Shown here piece by piece: positions 1 to 5,281 of a stretch of DNA of 7,416 nt. The notes under the pieces were generated by a model. That model was not told where the DNA came from, did no database searches, and was given only the letters and a program-made list of their open reading frames with translations. How positions within the stretch are numbered: the stretch's first letter is position 1; each line of letters begins with the position of its first letter. Position numbers and translations under genes: made by a program. Location of the stretch: the NCBI GenBank assembly GCA_036563875.1, contig DATCLO010000055.1, forward strand, positions 1 through 7,416. Direction: 5' to 3'. The stretch is from ZC4RG29 sp036563875. GTDB taxonomy: Bacteria > Bacteroidota > Bacteroidia > Cytophagales > Cyclobacteriaceae.

Positions 1-11
1 GTGGTTAAAGA

Positions 12-1475
12 CTACGGCAAAATTCTCACCACTACTCTCCTATACCTCGACAACGCCGGCGTCCCTTTATCCGTCACCTTCAAAATAAAATGCGCCGTCT
101 CCTCCTTTGTTACCTTAGGAGCCACTACCCAACGCGCTACGAGGTTTTCCGCGCCACTCATTTCTATAGACCCCCGATAGGTGCCAGCCTCAGGATAGTG
201 AAACCACAGAAAACTCAGATTATCACCGTCCGGATCGTATGAGCCCGACGCATCCAACCAAAAGCCTTCGCCCGACTTGATTGTGATCTCCTCCGGTTGA
301 TTGGACACTGCTACAGGAGGGTGATTGGCTTCTTCGTACGACATCGTACACCAATCCATCCGCGCGGCAAAATCGTTCTGGAAATCATCTCGCCAACGCC
401 ATAAGGTCACCTTGCTTCCAGTGAAAGTCGTTGTATCAAACCGCACGGCACGACCATACTTTGAGGTCACGTAGGGCGTATACGTATCGGACGCATTCGT
501 CCATATGGGTCTGGTCTCAGGCTCGTGCGGAACGCCGGAGCGACCCAACGGTCGTTTCACGAATTCAGGCTTGTACAATTCATAGCGTCCACCCCAGCCT
601 CCCCAATTAGGGTGCTCAGGATTGTTTAATCCATTCGGTATCAGTGACAGGAACGCGGGCGTATCCCCTTCTACGCCATAAGCAACATCGGGATACAGTG
701 CTCCGAGAGGACCGTGCTCTTGCTGAATGTTTTCTGCAATCCACTCATTGCTGATCGTACGATTGTCAATCCCATTAACATAAGTCATCATCGCATTCCA
801 CGTCGCGGTGCCATAATCATCACCCGGTGAAACGATATAAAAGAGATTCGGAAAGGTGTTCCTGATCCAAATTCCACTGTCGTCCTGATCTGAAATCGAA
901 TAAACACGGAGCTTTGCAATAAGCTTCCTCGCCTCAGCATTCGATTTTGAATTCTTTATTTTATACAACGCCTGTGCAAGCGTATTGGCACCGCCCCACA
1001 CGGAGATCCACAGCGGCCGATCATCATTTTCCTCAAGAATTTTTATGATCCAATCAGAACCTTCAGAGTCTTTTCCATCGCCAACTCCCTCCATACCATA
1101 GACCGGAAGCCCTTTCTTAACAATCGAAAGCAAGTGTTCTGCATTTGGAAAACCTGCTTCATGCTTCAAAAGATTGGGCTGAACTTTCCCGTACGCCTTT
1201 ATCAGCCTCTCGATGGATTCCGGCGCAATTCTGTTCTTCTGCCAGCACGACGTCGTTGCAACGATCCCTTTGATATCAATCTGATTTGAATACAAGAGAA
1301 GCCGTACCAAAGATTGCGTGTCATCAGGATCAGCTTCGATGTCGGTTAAAATGACTACCCGGTGTTTTTGATCTGGCGTGTTCTGGCGTGCTTGCCCAAA
1401 ATGCTGCACTGGTTTAAAGCAAAATAGGGCACAGACAATTGCCCCCATGATCGAATGAACGACTCTTTTATTCAT
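12..1475 (-). CDS. Secreted DUF1593 (Sde182-type) nucleoside-hydrolase-like protein
   Basis: This is a 487-residue protein with an N-terminal signal peptide (about residues 1-29: basic MNKR, hydrophobic stretch to about 20, then FGQA), so it should act in the periplasm or outside the cell. Residues about 38-340 match the DUF1593/Sde182 family, which has an inosine-uridine nucleoside-hydrolase-like fold. The metal-binding-type motif TDIEADPDD is at 44-52, VATTS at 72-76, and WISVWGGANTLAQAL at 156-170 corresponds to the second active-site loop of nucleoside hydrolases. Residues about 384-487 form a beta-sandwich Ig/PKD-like domain (DASGSYDPDGDNLSF), the usual C-terminal partner in this family. 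Relatives are often annotated as cellulose-binding proteins, but the substrate is not established; a carbohydrate or glycoside is more likely than a nucleoside (inference). Length is normal and the gene looks intact. It is divergent from the TonB-dependent receptor. The ATG at 1475 follows a promoter element by 5 bp. Confidence 0.9.
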   Translation of the reverse strand: MNKRVVHSIMGAIVCALFCFKPVQHFGQARQNTPDQKHRVVILTDIEADPDDTQSLVRLLLYSNQIDIKGIVATTSCWQKNRIAPESIERLIKAYGKVQPNLLKHEAGFPNAEHLLSIVKKGLPVYGMEGVGDGKDSEGSDWIIKILEENDDRPLWISVWGGANTLAQALYKIKNSKSNAEARKLIAKLRVYSISDQDDSGIWIRNTFPNLFYIVSPGDDYGTATWNAMMTYVNGIDNRTISNEWIAENIQQEHGPLGALYPDVAYGVEGDTPAFLSLIPNGLNNPEHPNWGGWGGRYELYKPEFVKRPLGRSGVPHEPETRPIWTNASDTYTPYVTSKYGRAVRFDTTTFTGSKVTLWRWRDDFQNDFAARMDWCTMSYEEANHPPVAVSNQPEEITIKSGEGFWLDASGSYDPDGDNLSFLWFHYPEAGTYRGSIEMSGAENLVARWVVAPKVTKEETAHFILKVTDKGTPALSRYRRVVVRILP

Positions 1476-1480
1476 GCTAG

Positions 1481-1510
1481 CAAAAATATCAATTGCCCCT
1501 GGATATCAAT
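1481..1510 (-). promoter_or_regulatory. Bacteroidota-type promoter of the DUF1593 gene
   Basis: On the minus strand, TATTTTTG (1488 to 1481) matches the Bacteroidota -7 consensus TAnnTTTG exactly. ATTG (1510 to 1507) is a 3-of-4 match to the -33 element TTTG, separated by 18 bp, close to the usual 19-21. The start codon follows the -7 element after only 5 bp (CTAGC), so the predicted transcript would have almost no 5' leader. Consensus knowledge comes from Bacteroides and Flavobacterium; its use here is inferred. Confidence 0.6.
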
Positions 1511-1511
1511 T
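1486..1511. repeat. 9-bp direct repeat ATATCAATT in the divergent promoter region
   Basis: ATATCAATT occurs exactly at 1486-1494 and 1503-1511, 17 bp apart start to start. One copy touches the -7 element and the other covers the -33 element of the minus-strand promoter, which is where a regulator would need to bind. It could also be chance in an AT-rich spacer. Confidence 0.4.
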
Positions 1512-1541
1512 TTCGATTTGTTCGTCACGCCCGGGGACGAG

Positions 1542-1562
1542 ATTAGTCAAAAATTAATCAAA
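1542..1562. repeat. 10-bp direct repeat ATTARTCAAA, 11-bp period
   Basis: ATTAGTCAAA (1542-1551) and ATTAATCAAA (1553-1562) agree at 9 of 10 positions and are 11 bp apart, about one helical turn, so both copies face the same side of the DNA. They lie mid-way between the two divergent promoters, where a shared activator could bind. No regulator is identified. Confidence 0.35.
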
Positions 1563-1606
1563 TAATCTCCTCGCCTTCTTTCCCGGCTGCAGCTGATCCC
1601 ATCACA

Positions 1607-1637
1607 TTTCCACCTTATCCTGAAATTCCTACTTTTG
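1607..1637 (+). promoter_or_regulatory. Bacteroidota-type promoter of the TonB-dependent receptor
   Basis: TACTTTTG (1630-1637) is an exact TAnnTTTG -7 element. TTTC (1607-1610) is a 3-of-4 match to the -33 TTTG with the standard 19-bp spacing. Transcription would start roughly 5-8 bp after the -7 element, at or next to the ATG at 1644. This also argues against the in-frame TTG at 1635, which lies inside the -7 element. Confidence 0.65.
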
Positions 1638-1643
1638 CCCCCG

Positions 1644-3893
1644 ATGAAATGCGGGTGGATCATAGCGCTGCTTTTGTTCAATTTTTCCACTGCCTTCGGT
1701 CAGGGGACCCTCAGCGGTACCGTCACAGATGCGCATATGACACCCCTGTCGGATGTAACGATATACATTCCGTCGTTAAGTAAGGGCGCCACCTCAGACA
1801 AACTCGGTCGTTTTTTAATAAAGCATCTTCCTGCCGGCACGTATGAAGTCCACGCCTCTTCGGTAGGGTATGTGTCCCAACAATTTTCGGTCAATATTGC
1901 GGATAGTGAGACTGAATCCATCAACATCGTCATGGAGCACGGCGAACTTGTACTCGCTGATGTTGTCATTACCGATCAGCTAATCCGCGACGTCAACACG
2001 ATTTCGCAGGTGGATATTCGGCTCCGACCGGTAAACACATCACAGGATATCCTGAGAATCATCCCCGGACTCTTTATCGCCCAACACGCGGGTGGAGGGA
2101 AAGCGGAACAGATTTTTCTTCGAGGATTTGACATCGACCACGGAACAGACATCAACCTCGAAGTTGACGGCCTTCCAGTAAATATGATTTCTCACGCGCA
2201 TGGCCAGGGGTATTCCGACCTGCACTTTGTGATTCCTGAGCTGGTCCGCGTCGTCGACTTCGACAAAGGTCCTTATTATGCGGAGAAAGGAAACATGACG
2301 ACAGCAGGCTATGCCTCGTTCTTCACCAGGAATACTCTCGAAGAGAATATGGTGAAAATTGAGGGCGGACGGTTCGGAACATTCAGGAATGTTAACGCTG
2401 TGCGACTGATGGATCTGCAAAGTAGCGAATGGAGACACTCGGCATACATCGCTTCAGAGTATTTTAGAACCGATGGCTTTTTTGAAGCCAACCAACATTT
2501 CAACCGCCTGAACCTGTTGGGCAAATATCACGCATATCGCGACTCGGAAGCATTGACGATCGGCCTTTCAACGTTCAACAGCCGATGGGATGCTTCGGGC
2601 CAGATACCGGAACGCGCAGTGAGAGACGGACTCATTACCCGGTTCGGTGCTATAGATCCAACTGAAGGTGGCGAAACTTCCCGTACTAACGCCTGGGTGA
2701 CGCATGTCAAAGTGCATGACAACGGCGGCATGTTTGAAAATCAACTGTTCTTCTCTAAATACGATTTCAACCTCGTATCCAATTTCACGTTCTTCCTCAA
2801 CGATCCCGTCAATGGCGATCAGATCACCCAAAGTGAGTCGAGGGCAATCTACGGATATAAGGGAAGCTATTCCATCAATCATCCTTTCGTCGGAAAATCA
2901 CTGCGGAGTGAAATCGGCGCCGGCTTCCGATATGATGACATCAATGACATTCACCTTTATCACACGCAGTCGCGACACCATTTTCTCAATGACATCGCTC
3001 ATGGCGACATTGATGAAACAAACATTTATGCCTTCGTCAATGAAACGATCCAATTAGACGACAGACTCAGCATCAATGCTGCCGCACGCTTTGATCATTT
3101 CACTTTCAACTATATCGACGCATTGTCGCCCGAATACCAGCGGCAAAGTGTCAGCCGAGCGGTAGTCAGTCCGAAACTTGCACTCAGTTATAACCCATCC
3201 CGAAGCTTGAACTTATACGCAAAGGCGGGATTGGGTTTCCATTCAAACGATACGCGTGTGGTTGTAGCACAGGAGGGACACGAAATACTGCCCCGTGCTC
3301 TTGGTGTGGATGTAGGCGCAAACTTCAAGATTACAGATAAGTTGCTTCTGAACACGGCACTTTGGGTGCTGGATCTCGAACAGGAGTTTGTTTACGTTGG
3401 CGATGAAGGAGTTGTCGAGCCCAGTGGGGAAACAATCCGAAGGGGTATAGACTTGTCCGTTCGATATCAGGCATTGCCGTGGCTTTTTGTTGACGCAGAT
3501 GTTAACTGGACCGATCCAAAGGCAAAGCACACGCTGGAAGGTGAAGATTATATCCCGCTCGCGCCAACGTTCACTACGATTGGGGGACTTTCCGTACAAC
3601 TTGACAACGGACTTCACGCTGCCCTTCGCTATCGCTACCTGGGGGATCGGGCCGCCAACGAAGACAACAGTGTAGTCGCGCACGGATACTTTCTCCTGGA
3701 TGCAGTAGTGAAATACGTACGCAAACCACTTGAGGTGAGTATTGCTGCAGAAAACCTGTTGAATAAGGACTGGAAGGAAGCGCAGTTCGACACTCAGTCG
3801 CGGCTGGGGCATGAACCCGATCCCGTGTCAGAGATTCATTTCACACCAGGAATTCCGTTCTTTTTGAAAGCTGGAGTATCGTTCTTTTTTTGA
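1644..3893 (+). CDS. TonB-dependent outer-membrane receptor with carboxypeptidase-regulatory-like N-terminal domain
   Basis: This is a 749-residue outer-membrane transporter driven by TonB/ExbBD. The signal peptide is about residues 1-20 (MKCGWIIALLLF, ending FGQ). Residues about 21-100 form a carboxypeptidase-D regulatory-like domain (GTVTDAHMTPLSDVTIYI). The plug domain covers about 115-225 and carries the marks of a distinct receptor subgroup: HAGGGKAEQIFLRGFDIDHG (148-167), SHAHGQGYSDLHF (183-195) and KGPYYAEKGN (208-217). The beta-barrel follows, with ENLLNKDWKEAQF near the end and a terminal phenylalanine (KAGVSFFF), the usual outer-membrane insertion signal. At about 750 residues, with no SusD neighbour, it is not a SusC-type glycan porin; the ligand is unknown. 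I chose the ATG at 1644 over a TTG at 1635 because it gives a standard signal peptide and the TTG falls in the promoter. The gene is intact and divergent from the DUF1593 gene. Confidence 0.95.
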   Translation: MKCGWIIALLLFNFSTAFGQGTLSGTVTDAHMTPLSDVTIYIPSLSKGATSDKLGRFLIKHLPAGTYEVHASSVGYVSQQFSVNIADSETESINIVMEHGELVLADVVITDQLIRDVNTISQVDIRLRPVNTSQDILRIIPGLFIAQHAGGGKAEQIFLRGFDIDHGTDINLEVDGLPVNMISHAHGQGYSDLHFVIPELVRVVDFDKGPYYAEKGNMTTAGYASFFTRNTLEENMVKIEGGRFGTFRNVNAVRLMDLQSSEWRHSAYIASEYFRTDGFFEANQHFNRLNLLGKYHAYRDSEALTIGLSTFNSRWDASGQIPERAVRDGLITRFGAIDPTEGGETSRTNAWVTHVKVHDNGGMFENQLFFSKYDFNLVSNFTFFLNDPVNGDQITQSESRAIYGYKGSYSINHPFVGKSLRSEIGAGFRYDDINDIHLYHTQSRHHFLNDIAHGDIDETNIYAFVNETIQLDDRLSINAAARFDHFTFNYIDALSPEYQRQSVSRAVVSPKLALSYNPSRSLNLYAKAGLGFHSNDTRVVVAQEGHEILPRALGVDVGANFKITDKLLLNTALWVLDLEQEFVYVGDEGVVEPSGETIRRGIDLSVRYQALPWLFVDADVNWTDPKAKHTLEGEDYIPLAPTFTTIGGLSVQLDNGLHAALRYRYLGDRAANEDNSVVAHGYFLLDAVVKYVRKPLEVSIAAENLLNKDWKEAQFDTQSRLGHEPDPVSEIHFTPGIPFFLKAGVSFFF

Positions 3894-3920
3894 GCGTGCT
3901 GCCGTGAAGCAGGCCCGTGG

Positions 3921-3951
3921 CCGCTTTGCGGTTGAATTGTGTACGTTCAAC
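3921..3951 (+). terminator. Weak possible terminator hairpins after the receptor gene
   Basis: CCGC-TTT-GCGG (3921-3931) forms a 4-bp stem that two G-T pairs can extend. GTTGAA (3931-3936) with TTCAAC (3946-3951) forms a second 6-bp stem. They lie 28-58 bp after the receptor stop codon, where a terminator would be expected, but neither is followed by a clear T-run. Confidence 0.2.
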
Positions 3952-3986
3952 GTTTAGAGATTCATTCTGACAACCGGTTTCTCATT

Positions 3987-4023
3987 CTATGTGACCTATG
4001 TGAAGCCTATGTGAGCTATGTGG
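3987..4023 (+). repeat. Degenerate short-word array, four copies of CTATGTG
   Basis: CTATGTG occurs at 3987, 3996, 4007 and 4016, with spacings of 9, 11 and 9 bp. The first three copies are followed by A and the last by GTTCAA. The linkers vary (AC, AAGC, AG), so this is neither a simple tandem repeat nor a CRISPR. It lies 93 bp after the receptor stop. Confidence 0.75.
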
Positions 4024-4040
4024 TTCAATTCTGGATTGAA
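4024..4040. repeat. Inverted repeat TTCAAT-N5-ATTGAA
   Basis: TTCAAT (4024-4029) and ATTGAA (4035-4040) are perfect inverted copies around TCTGG. The dyad directly abuts the last CTATGTGG word. It has too few G-C pairs and no T-run, so it is a poor terminator. It may be the end of the repeat element or a protein-binding dyad. Confidence 0.35.
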
Positions 4041-4066
4041 ATTGCATTTGTATCTTGCCCCGGTAT

Positions 4067-4189
4067 ATGCATCTCATTGGTAAAACCCCGCTCATTAGAT
4101 TAGAACGGCTGCACCCTTGGCGCCTTGCTCTTCAGTGGATCCTCGCTGCATCAGAATTAGGCGGACCTCTTAAGAATATCTCTGTGTAA
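4067..4189 (+). pseudogene. Possible relic of a cysteine-synthase-like gene (40-codon frame)
   Basis: The frame from ATG 4067 to TAA 4187-4189 begins MHLIGKTPLIRLERLHP. Cysteine synthases and cystathionine beta-synthases of the PLP fold-type II family begin with a near-identical IGxTPLxRLxxL segment. After about residue 16 the similarity stops in all three forward frames; the expected lysine-containing SxKDR region is absent. TATCTTG at 4051-4057 resembles a -7 element with one T missing, 9 bp before the ATG. The stop codon falls inside the first word of the CTCYGTG array. It may be the 5' stub of a lost gene or a chance match; the match is short, so confidence is low. Confidence 0.3.
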
Positions 4190-4207
4190 CTCCGTGCCTC
4201 TGTGGTG
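4180..4207 (+). repeat. Degenerate short-word array, three copies of CTCYGTG
   Basis: CTCTGTG (4180), CTCCGTG (4190) and CTCTGTG (4198) are spaced 10 and 8 bp apart. The last is followed by GTGAAG, resembling the GTTCAA that ends the CTATGTG array about 180 bp upstream. Both arrays fit the consensus CTMYGTG in the same orientation, so they probably belong to one repeat class. Confidence 0.7.
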
Positions 4208-4239
4208 AAGAATTCCGGCACTCCATCCTCAATTCTTTT

Positions 4240-4280
4240 AATCCAATCAAGGAAATCCCGTAATCAGCCCATCAAGATTC
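4240..4280 (+). repeat. Degenerate AATCC/AATCA word array
   Basis: AATCC (4240), AATCA (4245), AATCC (4254), AATCA (4262), CATCA (4270) and GATTC (4276) recur at steps of 5-9 bp. I recall similar AATCC-rich degenerate repeats from intergenic DNA of Bacteroidota, but could not verify this here. The array follows the CTCYGTG array by 32 bp. Confidence 0.5.
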
Positions 4281-4319
4281 AGGGGTCTCAGCGGTAGATC
4301 GCGTCTACACATAGCCCCT
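4281..4319. repeat. Nested inverted repeats (possible RNA stem)
   Basis: AGGGG (4281-4285) can pair with CCCCT (4315-4319). Inside, GTAGA (4294-4298) pairs with TCTAC (4304-4308) around TCGCG. The two short helices could form an extended stem with internal bulges. It ends 96 bp before the next start codon. There is no known RNA family match that I can recognise. Confidence 0.25.
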
Positions 4320-4333
4320 CCGATACATAGGCA

Positions 4334-4343
4334 ATAGGCCTAT
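4334..4343. repeat. Palindrome ATAGGCCTAT
   Basis: This perfect 10-bp palindrome is preceded by a second ATAGGC at 4327-4332 and followed, after AGTGA, by a T6 run (4349-4354). It could be a regulator site for the gene starting at 4416. It makes a poor terminator because a hairpin here would have only about three base pairs. Confidence 0.25.
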
Positions 4344-4415
4344 AGTGATTTTTTGACCTATTTCCTTTCATCTTCCCTCCTCACGTTTTATTTTAAACAC
4401 AAAAAACCCAATCTC

Positions 4416-5240
4416 ATGAAAAACCAACAAGACCCCCAACTCAGCCCGGAGGAGGAGCTCCGCGCTGAGAACAACCTGCTTAAGCTCAAGCTTAAGCTGG
4501 AGTACGGCATGCAGGAAACGGACACGTCCAATCTTCCGCCGCATGTCGAGAACGACTGGCTCAAGTACATCGAGGCATTTGAAAAACAGTACCGCGATGC
4601 AAAGTCGGTGACCGTCTATGAATTCATTGGCAAGCCACCGTACAAAGCCCTGGAAGCGCTAACGCCGGAACAAGTCGGTCCCGAGTTGAACCGTTTGCTG
4701 GACATTATGGGGGAACACGACGTAGCGCTGGACTGCCTCTGCAAGTACGACGACGCGATCATTTACAAGTTCCTAACGGAAGAGCTATTCCCTCACGAGA
4801 TGGACCTCATCCGGATTCCCGGCATGACGCACCACTTCATCTATGAAGAGTTTCACCCAAATCACGACTACGACCTCCGGCGGAAATCGCAGTTCTTCCT
4901 TACCTGTCTTTATCGAAAAAAATGGGATCAGGAGATTGAAGGATACGAGCTGTCACGCGAGGTACTATGGTCAGGCAAGCGCCACAATCGAATATCAATG
5001 TCGGCAATCATCAGTGCTTTCCAGGATGCACACCTTTCTCTACGCCTAAGGAAATTCGTTCCGCATGACGTTGCCATTGATCCTGAACTCAGATTTGCCC
5101 ATGTCAGAGGCTTTGTGTCTGCCTACGGCAAGCGCGACGACGGCAAACGCGTACGCTACGCGGGGCCAGGAACGATACATTTCACCCGGGAAAATGAATA
5201 TTGGAGCATAAGTGAATTTTCAGTTCCGGGATTTTCCTGA
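4416..5240 (+). CDS. Uncharacterised 274-residue cytoplasmic protein
   Basis: I do not recognise a named family. No signal peptide or membrane segment is visible, so it is probably cytoplasmic. Residues about 9-32 are a charged, leucine-rich helix with an LKLKLKLE run, possibly a short coiled coil. The middle is acidic and rich in aromatics (NDWLKYIEAF, YEFIGKP, MTHHFIYEEF), with one Cys-rich spot (DCLCKYDD). The last 29 residues (VRYAGPGTIHFTRENEYW to SVPGFS) look like the final strands of an NTF2-like fold, but this is only a visual impression. I chose the ATG at 4416; an in-frame TTG at 4353 would add 21 residues rich in Ser/Leu/Phe that look like translated spacer. The GH43 gene follows by 41 bp on the same strand, so co-transcription is possible, though a promoter-like element lies between them. 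The long frame with protein-like composition supports a real gene. Confidence 0.8.
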   Translation: MKNQQDPQLSPEEELRAENNLLKLKLKLEYGMQETDTSNLPPHVENDWLKYIEAFEKQYRDAKSVTVYEFIGKPPYKALEALTPEQVGPELNRLLDIMGEHDVALDCLCKYDDAIIYKFLTEELFPHEMDLIRIPGMTHHFIYEEFHPNHDYDLRRKSQFFLTCLYRKKWDQEIEGYELSREVLWSGKRHNRISMSAIISAFQDAHLSLRLRKFVPHDVAIDPELRFAHVRGFVSAYGKRDDGKRVRYAGPGTIHFTRENEYWSISEFSVPGFS

Positions 5241-5246
5241 AATCGT

Positions 5247-5254
5247 TATAATTG
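5247..5254 (+). promoter_or_regulatory. Candidate -7 element before the GH43 gene
   Basis: TATAATTG matches TAnnTTTG at all but one defined position and begins 6 bp after the upstream stop codon. Nineteen bp upstream only TTCC (5224-5227) stands where a -33 TTTG is expected, so the promoter is weak or needs an activator. It would give a leader of about 10 bp to the ATG at 5270, or about 22 bp to the TTG at 5282. Confidence 0.3.
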
Positions 5255-5258
5255 TACA
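5249..5258. repeat. Left copy of a 10-bp inverted repeat flanking the GH43 gene
   Basis: TAATTGTACA here is the exact reverse complement of TGTACAATTA at 6881-6890, on the other side of the GH43 gene. Both copies lie in promoter regions, so they could be sites for one regulator. A 10-bp match can also arise by chance. Confidence 0.3.
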
Positions 5259-5281
5259 TCATACACTTAATGCATTTCTGA

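Larger units (their letters stand above)
3894..4415. other. 522-bp gene-poor region with word arrays, dyads and a gene relic
   Basis: No full-length gene is visible on either strand. After the receptor stop come weak hairpins (3921-3931 and 3931-3951) without a T-run. Then follow a CTATGTG word array (3987-4023), a TTCAAT/ATTGAA dyad (4024-4040), a 40-codon frame resembling a cysteine synthase start (4067-4189), a CTCYGTG array (4180-4207), an AATCM array (4240-4280), a nested inverted repeat (4281-4319) and the palindrome ATAGGCCTAT (4334-4343). I infer a boundary region in which repeats have accumulated. Confidence 0.6.

Noticed and set aside
1320..1343. Glu in place of the second Asp of the nucleoside-hydrolase metal motif (TDIEADPDD) as a loss of function
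   Set aside because: As I recall the family, DUF1593 proteins normally carry Glu here (TDIExxPDD), so this is a family trait rather than a defect.
1635..1643. TTG at 1635 as the receptor start
   Set aside because: The TTG is part of the TACTTTTG promoter element, and the ATG at 1644 gives a normal signal peptide.
3243..3812. 189-codon reverse-strand frame inside the receptor gene
   Set aside because: It lies wholly opposite the conserved beta-barrel coding region and shows no protein-family features; it is an antisense shadow.
1644..3893. SusC-type glycan porin
   Set aside because: The protein is about 250 residues shorter than SusC proteins, has a different plug signature, and no SusD gene lies nearby.
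3987..4207. Possible CRISPR array from the recurring CTMYGTG words
   Set aside because: Words are only 7 bp, spacers are 1-4 bp, and no cas genes are present.
4349..4354. T6 run after ATAGGCCTAT as an intrinsic terminator
   Set aside because: The palindrome leaves only about three base pairs once a loop is allowed, and the T-run is not adjacent to a stable stem.
4353..4415. TTG at 4353 as the start of the 274-residue protein
   Set aside because: The extra 21 residues look like translated AT/pyrimidine-rich spacer, and an ATG is available at 4416.
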